A DNA stretch of 64,000 nucleotides from contig DIAS01000050.1 of NCBI GenBank assembly GCA_002415855.1, forward strand, positions 58,912 through 122,911, given 5' to 3'. The stretch comes from Bacteroidales bacterium UBA5072 (GTDB lineage: Bacteria; Bacteroidota; Bacteroidia; Bacteroidales; UBA10428). The notes beneath the pieces are model-generated. The model worked only from the letters and a program-made list of their open reading frames with translations, did no database searches and was not told where the DNA came from. A program made the translations under genes and the position numbers. Shown here in pieces: positions 17,623 through 27,271 of the stretch. Numbering within the stretch: the first letter of the stretch is position 1; the number at the start of each line of letters is the position of its first letter.

Positions 17623-20600
17623 ATGGTAGTGCGATTCTCTAAAGCAAACACACACAAAAAGGCTAGGGAAATAAGGGTAACCGGTTTTAATCACCTCATT
17701 CGGTTTGTCGTTGTTGCAGTTGCTCTTTTATTGCCAGGGATGAAAATTTGGGGGCAAACCACCCTATATTCCTATAAATCAGGAAACTGGAACGACACTG
17801 CCACCTGGACGACCGACCCTGGCGGGACCACCTGGGTTGGGTGGAAGGTACCTGGTAACAATGATATTGTTGTAATATTATCTTCGAGGACAGTCACGTT
17901 GTCGTCGGATATAGCAAACACGGGACTTGATATTACCATTAACAGCGGCGGTATTCTCGAGCAGGGTACCTATCAATTCAATACGCTAGCTGCGTTACGT
18001 GGTGAAGGAATTTTACGTCTGCAAACGGTGAATTTTCCGACTGCCACCACCAATACTTTTGTAGATGCGGGCGGTGGTACCACCGATTATTATGGATTTA
18101 CCGGCACCATCACGCAGTCAACTTATAACAACCTGAAGATTCAAAAGAAGGACAACAATGCATCCAGTTACACGGTGACCATCGGAAGCAATGTGACTAT
18201 TAACGGTGATTTTGAAATCAACCGTGCACAAGGAACCGGCAACATTACGGTCGCTATTGGCAACAATGCAACCGTTCGCAATGTTTTAATCGCCGGTGAC
18301 CTTTCTGTTTCATCAGGGGGAATAATGAATATCGGCAATTTTGGCGCCATCCACAACATAAGCCTGAGTGGCAACCTCACAAACAACGGATCCATTGACC
18401 TGAGCAATTCCGCTCAATATGCATCGGCAACGACCACGGGTGCTGCTATTTTCACCTTTAACGGCGAGACAGATAACAACCTGATGTGTAACGGCCCTAC
18501 TGATTTTTACCGTTTCATACTCAACAAGGGAACTGACCGTACCTATATATTAACGGTGACCTCCTCCGATGCTTCGAACTTCCGTCTATTTGGTCCGGTT
18601 ACGGCTACCCTCGGTGATTGGAGCACGCTTCCGCTTGTGCTTCAAAACGGGACCCTGAAGCTCCGCAGTAAAGTAAACATTCCAATTCTGGGAAAAAACA
18701 CCGGGACTGGCACGATCATGGAATTTCATATTCCGGGAAGTGCGGGATTGTGGATAGACGGTGCCACTGTTGCAACCTCAGATGACGGTGGCTCATGGAG
18801 AGGTATTACTGTTTACGGATTATTCAGGATCTCAGCCGGTTCTTTTACCAATCCCAATAATACGGGGGGTATCACCTACTTCGGGAACGTTGGGCAACCT
18901 GGCTATATTTTAATTGAAGGCGGAACTGTAAATACAACACAGGTGAAGCAGGCCGATATAAATGGAAGAGTCACGTATCACCAGACCGGAGGAACGCTGC
19001 GAATAACCGGTTTTTCTGACTCCAGGGGTTCTTCAGCTGTCTTTGCCCTCCCAACCGCTGATTTCAATTACATTATGTCGGGTGGAAGCATTTATATATC
19101 AGGAATAAACACAACCGCAACCAACGGGATTGACATTCAGGTCAGCCCGGCAAATTATAATGTTACTGGAGGTACCTTTACCATCGTTCGGCCCAGCGCT
19201 GTTGATGATCAAACCAATTTCGAGATTAATTCCACGGCACCATTCTACAACCTGATCTTGAAAGATACTTCAATAGCCGGTGCAAACCGTGCCTTTCAGC
19301 TCTTAAATGATCTTGTCGTTGTCAATGATCTGACTGTTACAAATCGCACACTCGATGCCAATAACAATGATGTGACAGTAGGAGGTGATTTTATGGTAAG
19401 CTCCGGAGCAACTTACACCCCCGGGACCAATACAACAACATTCAATGGCGCAGGAAATCAGACTTTCTCCTTCAACGGCACCATCACAACCGGGCTGAAC
19501 AACCTGGTGATCAACAATTCAGGGGGTACCGTCACCTTTTCAAGGACCACCCCTACTACCCTGCCCGTTCTGGGTAACTTCGACCTGACCTCCGGCACCC
19601 TGGCGGACGGAGGAAACACCATCAACATTTCGGGAAATGTGACCAATTCCGGAGTCCATACAGGAAATGGTTCAATTGCATTGGTCGATAATGATCCGCA
19701 AACCATTGGTGGTGATGGAACTGGTGTTTTTCAGAACCTGACTCTCAACAATACAGATGTCCTTGCAACACCGGTTACCTTAACGGCCGATATTACCGTC
19801 AACGGAACATTAGCGCTTACCAGTAACAAAATCTTTGGCATCAGCAGCTATAGCCTTACGCTGGGAGCATCTGCCGATATATCCGGAACATTTTCCGCCA
19901 GCAGGTTTATTCAAACCAATGGTGACATGGGTGACAAAGGCATTACCAAAGCATTCAGTACCAATTCATTCACCTTCCCACTGGGTGTTGGGGCCAAATA
20001 TACTCCCAGCCTAATTACTTTCAGCGCAACACCCGCCGCCTATGGTTCGATTACGGTTTTCCCGGTGGATGCCGAGCAGATGCAAACCAGTCCCAGTGGT
20101 AAAAACCGCAGTCTTACCTATTTCTGGAGAGAGCGATCGGCAGGGTTCAGTCTGGGCTCAGCCACTGTCACCCAGAAGTTTTATTACGATGCCAGCGATG
20201 TTACCACAGGTGGCGGAATTACTGAGGATGAATATTCACCTGCACGATATAACCCGGCAACCTTCACCTGGAACAAGGGAGGACATGGTGATGTTGATGA
20301 GATCAACCACGTAATCAACTGGCCAAACAATGTAACTTACATTGACGGTGACTATACCGCAGGAGACGATGATCCGGCCGCACAAGACCCGTTTGGGAAT
20401 GTCCGGGTTTTTTACAGTTCGGGTGGCGGAACCGGTTTCTGGAACAACAGGGCCTCCTGGGTCACCGATACGGTAACCATGGTGAACGGCCCCAACAGCT
20501 TCCCGGACCAGAATACGCCGGCCATTATCCGCAATGGTCATACAATTACCATCGATAGTGATGGCAGAAGATCCGGTAATTTGCAGATCCAGGCAACGGG

Positions 20601-23600
20601 AGTACTGGATTGCAGGGCATATACAGGATTGAATTTTGGTGTTGTTACCAACCCGGCAAATGGAAGCGGCAGAATAAGGATATCGATTCCTTCGGCCAAC
20701 CCAACCAATCAGATAACAGCCACTTTTCCATCCGGTGATTTTTCAGCATTCAGAGGACCCGATGGTGGCACTGTTGAATATTATACAGGGGCCATTGATG
20801 AAATGTTGATCCCATCTACATCTGCCTCCGGCGATGCATTGAACTATTACATGCATCTGGTGCTGACGCCGGCATCCGGAAGGTACATAGCTTTGCCCGA
20901 CCTGAATCTTATCATCTATGGCAACATGACTGCTCAGGGTGCCGGAACAACGAGATTTAACACTGCAGCATCCCGCACCCTGAATATAGAAGGGGATCTT
21001 TCCGTTACCAGCGGTACGCTTCAATTCAGGAATGGCCAGTCCCAGGTAGTAACAGTCAACGGAAATGTAACGGTTTCAGCCGGTGCCATATTCAATGTTC
21101 AAAATGCCGGATCCACCACAAATTCCCTCACCATTTACGGTAATCTGCTAAACAATGGTACACTTACCCTGAACTATGCACCTGTCACTTCCTCCTGTGA
21201 TATCAGCTTCATGGGTTCAACCAATACGTCACTGACCGGAACCGGCAGTACAACACTCCGAAACATGACCGTTGACAAGGGATCATCACAGACAGCAACC
21301 CTCACGGTGGATGTTTCGGGAGCTACCTTTTCGACACCCGTTAACAACTGGCTCACACTGACAAACGGTACCTTACGGTTCATGCGAACCGGCAATCTGA
21401 ACATAACAACTACCGGTACCTTTGCGATACCCACTACAGCAGGCTTGTATGTCAACCATGCCTCGGCAACGGTGTATCTTGGCAACAGCAACAACGATAA
21501 CAACGATGTATACCTGAACGGGAAGCTTACCTTGATAGATGGTACGGTGTATGTCGGGCCTTCCGCTGCACCTGCCAACAACAACGATATTGAATATTCA
21601 GCATCGGGTAACTCCGAAATTGATATGCAGGGAGGAACCCTTGTCGTGAACGGCCAGATCCGACGGAGTACAACAGGTACCGGTGGTGTTTTGGTTTACA
21701 GGCAAACAGGCGGCACTGTCACCATCAACGGAAACAACCAAACTGCCGTTCGTGCAAAACTTGAAATTGAAAACGATGGCAGTGAATTTACCATGTCCGG
21801 TGGGACACTTACCCTTGTCAGGGGTGGTGGTACTACCTTCGGGGACTTGTATCTGCGTCCTTCCGGTGGTTCTGTCACCGGGGGAACCATTTATTTTGGA
21901 ACACAGAATGTCGGGGTTCAGACCCTGTCATTGGATGCCAGCCTGGCCCTGAATAACCTGACACTAAACGGTAACGGTGCACTCAATACGCTTCAGCTGA
22001 TGGTTAATCCACTGGTACTGAATGGTAATCTGGTATTGAACAATGCAAACAGCACTTTTTCGGCCAACGACATCAATGTTACCATCAGGGGTAACCTCAC
22101 GAACAATGGTACCTATACCCCGGGAACAAACACAACAACTTTCGACGGGACAGCGCAAATTATCGATGGCACAACCTCCACCGTATTCTACAATTTACTT
22201 CTTGATCCTTCCACCTCGCTTACCCTGGCCAACGACATCACGGTAAATCATACGCTTACGCTGAACACCGGAATATTCCTCACCGGCACCTATGATGTGA
22301 ATGCTAAAGGCAATGTGATCAATCATGCTGAACATTCCGGAGATAATGATCAGGGAGGTATCCTGCTCAACGGAACTGCTGAACAGCTTGTATCAGGATT
22401 GGGAATATACGGCCGGTTGGAATTGAATAACACAGCCGGAGCAAGAATACTGAACAACATCAGAATTGACCAGGACTTTCTGCTCACAAACGGTATATTG
22501 AATATCAACCAATTTCTTCTGACATTAGGTGTAAACAGTGATATTGTCGGGAGCGGATTCAGCTCCAGCAAGATGATCATGCCGGATGGGGTGTACAGCA
22601 ATGTCGGTATCAGGAAGTATTTTGGCACCGGAGGGACCACCTTTAGCTATCCGTTAGGTGTTGCCGGAAAATACACACCTGCCCTTCTCACCGTCAATGG
22701 TAACACATCAGCAGGTTCCATCAGGGTAAACGTGATCAATTCATACCACCCGACCGTGAGCAATCCCAATGACGTACTGCAATACTACTGGGAAGTGCAA
22801 AGTACTGGAATTACAGGCTTTGAAGGCAATCTGACCCTCAATTACTCCGGTGGCGATGTACGGGGAACGGAAAGTGATTATGTGGCCGCCCGATTGATAG
22901 TCCCTCCGGGTTCTGATTGGAGCAAGGCATCTCCAGGAGCATCAACCGATAATGTCAATGAATCTGCCAATACCATTTCTTTTGATTTTCCGGCTGGAAC
23001 TTCAAACCTGGGTGGTGAATACACAGCCGGGAATGATGCTGCCATACCCGACGAAGTGCCGGTATATACAAGCAACACAGACGGCCTCTGGGACAATGTG
23101 AATATCTGGACACCAGTGGCTCCCGCAGGCGGGCCCAATGGATTCATCGTGGTGATCCGCGCCGGAGACTCCATATCGACCAACGGCAACCGCAGGTTTG
23201 CTTACCGTACAACCATCAATGGGGTTCTGGACGTTGGTACTACTTACGGTCATAACCTGGGTAATGTCGACGGAACAGGGAAACTTTACCTCGAAACAGA
23301 AACCCTTCCGGCTGGCCGGTTTAACTCATTTTTAAGTTGTTCCGGCGGTACCCTGGAATATGGCGGACCTTTTAGTTTTACGCTGGTAGCTGACCGGATT
23401 GACACAGTAAAGAATTTGTACTTCACCGGAACCGGCACCAAAACCTTGCCCAATAAAGATCTCGTAATCTGCAACCTGCTCAAGATTGACAGGGCGACCC
23501 TGGATAACAGCTTATTCGACAGAAAGCTTACCTTATTCGGCGCCATCCACCGTCTGAATGCAGGAGCCTTTATCAGTGGCAGCGATGTGAATGCCACTGT

Positions 23601-25068
23601 TGTGTTTAAAGGAACTGCAGCACAACAGGTCGGTGGTGTAACAGGAAATTTCACCGGCGCAAATGCCTTTAACAATCTTGAGATTAACAACAGCAATGGT
23701 CTTGTATTAAACGGACCCATGGAAATCGGGAGAAATCTTCTGTTGACCAATGGAATAATTACCACCACATCCGCCAACCTGCTGTCCATGATCAACTGGA
23801 ACACCAATGTGATTCCCGATGGAGGGTCATCAACATCCTTTGTCAGCGGACCATTCTCGAAGCGGATCTATACCGGAGATGATTTTAAGTTTCCTATTGG
23901 TAAGGGCTCCCGATACGGACAGCTTGAATTAATGAGTATCAGCAATGAGGATGATTGGGTAGCAGAATATTACAATACGGGGCATTCTTCTTCTGTTGTT
24001 ACCCCGCTGTTAATTGCTGTGAGCTCTGCCGAGTACTGGCATGTGACCGGACCCGCCGGAGAACAGGCTTATGTAAAATTGCGCTGGGATGCACAGAGTG
24101 ATATTACACCCCTTACCACACAAGGTGGGCTTGGAGATATTCGTGTAGCCGAATACGTTACTGCTAGCTGGGAAGAAAAAGCCACATATGCATCAGGTGA
24201 TGACTATGGTGGCACAGCCGAAACCACGGATTTAATGAATCTTGACGAGCATGATTATACCCTGGGATCGGTTTCCACCCTGAGACCCAGAGCCAGCTTC
24301 ACCGATACTGATGATGCATGTGTTGGTGATGACCTGTATGTTGCCTTCACCAATACCGCCGGTTCCTATACTTTCACCTACAATATCAACGGCGGTTCAA
24401 ACCAGTCTGTCACCACTTCGTCAAATCCGTATACCCTGACTACCTTGACACAGGGCAGGTACAGAATAACGACCTTCACCGGAGGTGTGGTTGATACCAA
24501 TTCAGTTCTTGTAAGACCTGTACCTGTAGCTTCGCTTGCAGCCAGTGATACCGAAATTTGTGCGGGTGAAAACATTACGTTCACGGCAGGAGGCGGAACG
24601 CAATATACATTTTATGTGAACGCAGCCATTGTTCAGAACGGGGCTGCCGCAATCTATGCAACCTCCACACTCGACAATGGTGATAATGTTTATGTAGTGG
24701 TGACCAATTCGTCTGGTTGTACTGATGCCAGTGCATCCTATACCATGACGGTTCATCCGCTTCCCGTCCCCACACTTACCGGTATTCAAAATACTTGTGT
24801 AGATGCTGTTGAGATTTATTCGACCGATAATGGCGGCGGTATAACAAATTACAGCTGGACTGTCACCGGTGGAACATTTACCGGCGGGACAACCTATCAG
24901 ATAACGGTTACCTGGGGCACTGTCACGGGCCTCTTTGAGGACCGGCTTGTTAGTGTGAACTATACGGATGCCAACGGTTGTACTGCCGCCGATGCCACAG
25001 AACTGATCGTCAGGGTGCACCGTGTACCCCAGACCGGCCCGTCCTACCATTTGCCAAATTTGCCCTGA
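17623..25068 (+). CDS. Giant modular exported surface protein, 2481 aa
   Basis: The signal peptide (about 1-45, ending KIWGQ) is followed by a very long Thr/Asn/Gly-rich beta-helix-like chain with many GNLTNNG- and TLNNNG-type turns, as in adhesins. Three modules begin with a G-x-W-N...W motif at residues 54, 938 and 1821 (spacing 884 and 883). Each ends with an FPLGxGxxYTP motif and a GxYTAGxD segment or its remnant; the third module lacks its middle. Ig/PKD-like domains fill about 2220-2465 (EICAGENITFTAGGG, SWTVTGGTF). There is no type A or B T9SS sorting domain. Instead the chain ends in TGPSYHLPNLP, a tail shared with the next protein. SprB-like adhesion is plausible but unproven. Confidence 0.85.
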   Translation: MVVRFSKANTHKKAREIRVTGFNHLIRFVVVAVALLLPGMKIWGQTTLYSYKSGNWNDTATWTTDPGGTTWVGWKVPGNNDIVVILSSRTVTLSSDIANTGLDITINSGGILEQGTYQFNTLAALRGEGILRLQTVNFPTATTNTFVDAGGGTTDYYGFTGTITQSTYNNLKIQKKDNNASSYTVTIGSNVTINGDFEINRAQGTGNITVAIGNNATVRNVLIAGDLSVSSGGIMNIGNFGAIHNISLSGNLTNNGSIDLSNSAQYASATTTGAAIFTFNGETDNNLMCNGPTDFYRFILNKGTDRTYILTVTSSDASNFRLFGPVTATLGDWSTLPLVLQNGTLKLRSKVNIPILGKNTGTGTIMEFHIPGSAGLWIDGATVATSDDGGSWRGITVYGLFRISAGSFTNPNNTGGITYFGNVGQPGYILIEGGTVNTTQVKQADINGRVTYHQTGGTLRITGFSDSRGSSAVFALPTADFNYIMSGGSIYISGINTTATNGIDIQVSPANYNVTGGTFTIVRPSAVDDQTNFEINSTAPFYNLILKDTSIAGANRAFQLLNDLVVVNDLTVTNRTLDANNNDVTVGGDFMVSSGATYTPGTNTTTFNGAGNQTFSFNGTITTGLNNLVINNSGGTVTFSRTTPTTLPVLGNFDLTSGTLADGGNTINISGNVTNSGVHTGNGSIALVDNDPQTIGGDGTGVFQNLTLNNTDVLATPVTLTADITVNGTLALTSNKIFGISSYSLTLGASADISGTFSASRFIQTNGDMGDKGITKAFSTNSFTFPLGVGAKYTPSLITFSATPAAYGSITVFPVDAEQMQTSPSGKNRSLTYFWRERSAGFSLGSATVTQKFYYDASDVTTGGGITEDEYSPARYNPATFTWNKGGHGDVDEINHVINWPNNVTYIDGDYTAGDDDPAAQDPFGNVRVFYSSGGGTGFWNNRASWVTDTVTMVNGPNSFPDQNTPAIIRNGHTITIDSDGRRSGNLQIQATGVLDCRAYTGLNFGVVTNPANGSGRIRISIPSANPTNQITATFPSGDFSAFRGPDGGTVEYYTGAIDEMLIPSTSASGDALNYYMHLVLTPASGRYIALPDLNLIIYGNMTAQGAGTTRFNTAASRTLNIEGDLSVTSGTLQFRNGQSQVVTVNGNVTVSAGAIFNVQNAGSTTNSLTIYGNLLNNGTLTLNYAPVTSSCDISFMGSTNTSLTGTGSTTLRNMTVDKGSSQTATLTVDVSGATFSTPVNNWLTLTNGTLRFMRTGNLNITTTGTFAIPTTAGLYVNHASATVYLGNSNNDNNDVYLNGKLTLIDGTVYVGPSAAPANNNDIEYSASGNSEIDMQGGTLVVNGQIRRSTTGTGGVLVYRQTGGTVTINGNNQTAVRAKLEIENDGSEFTMSGGTLTLVRGGGTTFGDLYLRPSGGSVTGGTIYFGTQNVGVQTLSLDASLALNNLTLNGNGALNTLQLMVNPLVLNGNLVLNNANSTFSANDINVTIRGNLTNNGTYTPGTNTTTFDGTAQIIDGTTSTVFYNLLLDPSTSLTLANDITVNHTLTLNTGIFLTGTYDVNAKGNVINHAEHSGDNDQGGILLNGTAEQLVSGLGIYGRLELNNTAGARILNNIRIDQDFLLTNGILNINQFLLTLGVNSDIVGSGFSSSKMIMPDGVYSNVGIRKYFGTGGTTFSYPLGVAGKYTPALLTVNGNTSAGSIRVNVINSYHPTVSNPNDVLQYYWEVQSTGITGFEGNLTLNYSGGDVRGTESDYVAARLIVPPGSDWSKASPGASTDNVNESANTISFDFPAGTSNLGGEYTAGNDAAIPDEVPVYTSNTDGLWDNVNIWTPVAPAGGPNGFIVVIRAGDSISTNGNRRFAYRTTINGVLDVGTTYGHNLGNVDGTGKLYLETETLPAGRFNSFLSCSGGTLEYGGPFSFTLVADRIDTVKNLYFTGTGTKTLPNKDLVICNLLKIDRATLDNSLFDRKLTLFGAIHRLNAGAFISGSDVNATVVFKGTAAQQVGGVTGNFTGANAFNNLEINNSNGLVLNGPMEIGRNLLLTNGIITTTSANLLSMINWNTNVIPDGGSSTSFVSGPFSKRIYTGDDFKFPIGKGSRYGQLELMSISNEDDWVAEYYNTGHSSSVVTPLLIAVSSAEYWHVTGPAGEQAYVKLRWDAQSDITPLTTQGGLGDIRVAEYVTASWEEKATYASGDDYGGTAETTDLMNLDEHDYTLGSVSTLRPRASFTDTDDACVGDDLYVAFTNTAGSYTFTYNINGGSNQSVTTSSNPYTLTTLTQGRYRITTFTGGVVDTNSVLVRPVPVASLAASDTEICAGENITFTAGGGTQYTFYVNAAIVQNGAAAIYATSTLDNGDNVYVVVTNSSGCTDASASYTMTVHPLPVPTLTGIQNTCVDAVEIYSTDNGGGITNYSWTVTGGTFTGGTTYQITVTWGTVTGLFEDRLVSVNYTDANGCTAADATELIVRVHRVPQTGPSYHLPNLP
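17782..24276 (+). repeat. Coding repeat: two ~884-residue modules plus a shortened third
   Basis: Module starts are marked by GNWNDTATW (17782), GFWNNRASW (20434) and GLWDNVNIW (23083). Modules 1 and 2 can be followed in parallel along their length, for example SGNLTNNGSI versus YGNLLNNGTL and the shared TYTPGTNTTTF. Module 3 has the opening G8-like segment and the closing FPIGKGSRY segment but only about 400 residues. The DNA has diverged, so these are old internal duplications. Confidence 0.75.
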
Positions 25069-25242
25069 TACCGTGATAAAAAGAGGTATGAATTTATGTA
25101 TATATGTGAAATCCTGACAAAATATTCAGCATAACTTATCAAAAAACTGTAACCTTTTAATTGAAAATACGATAAAGAATATATTATAAACCAATTGTGA
25201 AAATAACGCATATTTCTAGTGTCAAATTAAAACTGAATTAAA

Positions 25243-26121
25243 ATGAAAAAGGGTTTTTTACTAAAGGTTGTTGTGAGCGCCGGATTATTCATTTGCATTG
25301 GCATGAATGGATTTGGTCAGGCAAAAGAAGCTGCTTTGACTGTTACTCAGGCTGTGGAGCAGTATGTGACCGTGGATAAGGCAATGCCTTATTTTGTTGA
25401 GCCGGATATTTATTTTAACCCGGGCTGGACCGCTGGCGGAGGTTGGGCTGTAGTCTCTAATTTTGCCTGGACATTTTCGGCTCCGGCTCCTGCTTTTACC
25501 ATAACCGATGCAACTGTCATCAATCCCGACATTACCATCAATGATGAAGGTACCTTCACCTTGAATGTGGTGGAAACCAGTGCTGACGGCTGTGCAGACG
25601 CTACGCCCACACAACTGATCATTCACGTTTTGGCTGTCCCTACTTTTGATTTTGGCTCCAGGGCAGACGTTGAACAATGCGGCCCTATCACTGTTGCGCA
25701 GGATGTGTTGTTCGATATTGCCGATAACGGCGCTGATGCTGCATTTAACGCCTCGGGCGATTACTTAGTCGACTGGACCTACAATGTTGATGAACTTTCA
25801 GCCGACAGAACCACTGTGCTAGTTGACCATGCAGGCGACCTTGATGCTACCAATACCGATGATGCTTTTGCAACTTCAGGTACAGGAAAAGTATTAGCTA
25901 ACCAGACTTTCCCAGTCTTAGGCGGCCATATTACCCGGTATACCTTTACCCTTACCGGTATCAACGAGGCTGTGTCCCGTCAGTCTGACTGGATTGCTCC
26001 TCTTGCAAGGGGTACAAATACCAATTACACAAACTACCCGGCCGGTGCCGACGACACATTTGAGGTAATTGTATTGCCTGCTCCTACAACTGGTCCGATC
26101 TATCACCTGCCCAACCTGTAA
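25243..26121 (+). CDS. Exported PKD/Ig-like protein with the TGPxYHLPNL tail
   Basis: 292 residues. The signal peptide MKKGFLLKVVVSAGLFICIG...GFGQ is followed by acidic beta-rich sequence with an Ig/PKD-like feel (NFAWTFSAPAPAFTITD, GTFTLNVVETSADGCAD) and a second domain (VDWTYNV...TRYTFTLTG). The last residues, TGPIYHLPNL, almost repeat the C-terminus of the giant protein upstream. No T9SS C-terminal domain is present. It probably belongs to the same operon: the 174-nt AT-rich gap upstream has no consensus -7 box. A weak hairpin with a T-run (CTGTTT/AAACAG, 26137-26149) follows the stop. The function is unknown; it may be a partner or subunit of the giant protein. Confidence 0.8.
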   Translation: MKKGFLLKVVVSAGLFICIGMNGFGQAKEAALTVTQAVEQYVTVDKAMPYFVEPDIYFNPGWTAGGGWAVVSNFAWTFSAPAPAFTITDATVINPDITINDEGTFTLNVVETSADGCADATPTQLIIHVLAVPTFDFGSRADVEQCGPITVAQDVLFDIADNGADAAFNASGDYLVDWTYNVDELSADRTTVLVDHAGDLDATNTDDAFATSGTGKVLANQTFPVLGGHITRYTFTLTGINEAVSRQSDWIAPLARGTNTNYTNYPAGADDTFEVIVLPAPTTGPIYHLPNL

Positions 26122-26183
26122 AATTTGGGTAAAAGACTGTTTTAAACAGGGTATTTTTCTCACAGATCCAACAGAATACTCCA

Positions 26184-27209
26184 TTGATCGCGAAATACTT
26201 CAGATTAACGCTATTTGTTGTAGCACTGATCATTCCTGTTGCCGGGCACGGGCAAGGTCTTCCCTATGCCTGTGCCGGCAGCGAGGAATCTTACGGTGTT
26301 ACGGGTATGCTTAATTCTGTTTTTTTCTGGACCGTCGATGGAGGTTTGATCGTCAACGGCCAGGGCAATGATACAATTACCATAAAATGGGACTTTGATC
26401 GCAGAACTCATAACATTTCGGTAACGGAATATACATTGAGCGGCTGCGTCGGCACTCCCGTGCAAGCCGCGCTTGATATCAATGCTCCTGTAGCGGATAT
26501 CGGTGATGAGGTGGAGGTATGTCAGGATGATCTTTATGCGTTTGATGCAACCACCAGTTACCTTACCGATGTCACTTTTCTGTGGCCGGATAACAGCACC
26601 AGCGAAACATACAGCACAGGGACCGAAGGGACTGTATGGGTAAGGATTACAGGTGCAGATGGTTGTGCAGACTATGATTCAGCTTACCTCACTGTTAATC
26701 CATTACCTGTGGTAGATTTAGGTAATGATACCTCACTGTGCGGCACTGCAACCCTATTATTGGATGCTGGAGTTTTCTCGTCCTATGAATGGTCAACAGG
26801 TGACATTGTCAATCCCATTGCGGTTGACGGAGAGCGCCGGGAACCGGAGACCATCTGGGTCGAAGTCACAGATGAGCACGGATGCCAGGGATCTGATACC
26901 ATACTGCTTGAAGTATGCGACGTATACCTGCTTTTCAAGGATATGCCCAATACCATTACCCCGGGTGACAAGAACGATCAGAATGACTACTGGGAAATCC
27001 CGAACATTGAACTCTTCCCCGATGCTGTGCTCGAGATCTATGACCGCTGGGGACGACTCATTTACAGGACCGATGATATATACAATCAGCCCTGGAAGGG
27101 TGAAAGCATGTCGGGCAAAGAACTTCCAATGGATGCCTATTATTACGTTCTTGACCTGAAGGTAGCCAATGTTGCACCTATGACGGGGTATGTGAATGTT
27201 GTGAGGTAG
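26184..27209 (+). CDS. T9SS type B (gliding-motility-associated C-terminal domain) protein
   Basis: 341 residues. The signal peptide ends near GHGQ; two or three Ig-like repeats follow (DIGDEVEVCQDDLYAFDATTS, VDLGNDTSLCGTATLLLDAG). The C-terminal ~85 residues are the type B T9SS sorting domain in its usual order: NTITPGDKNDQNDYWEIPNI, LEIYDRWGRLIYRT, PWKGE, DAYYYVLDL. This domain targets proteins through T9SS with a PorP/SprF partner, which is the next gene. The start is a TTG at 26184; there is no in-frame ATG ahead of the signal peptide. It may anchor or escort the two preceding tail-bearing proteins; that is inference. Confidence 0.9.
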   Translation: MIAKYFRLTLFVVALIIPVAGHGQGLPYACAGSEESYGVTGMLNSVFFWTVDGGLIVNGQGNDTITIKWDFDRRTHNISVTEYTLSGCVGTPVQAALDINAPVADIGDEVEVCQDDLYAFDATTSYLTDVTFLWPDNSTSETYSTGTEGTVWVRITGADGCADYDSAYLTVNPLPVVDLGNDTSLCGTATLLLDAGVFSSYEWSTGDIVNPIAVDGERREPETIWVEVTDEHGCQGSDTILLEVCDVYLLFKDMPNTITPGDKNDQNDYWEIPNIELFPDAVLEIYDRWGRLIYRTDDIYNQPWKGESMSGKELPMDAYYYVLDLKVANVAPMTGYVNVVR

Positions 27210-27271
27210 AATGAAGATGATAGTATGAAGCCGGAGAGGAATTGTTAAATTAGCCTGGGTAATAAAGCATA

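Noticed and set aside
23286..25050. Long minus-strand open frames opposite the giant surface protein
   Set aside because: They arise from the biased Thr/Asn/Gly codon use of the plus-strand gene and have no promoter or domain.
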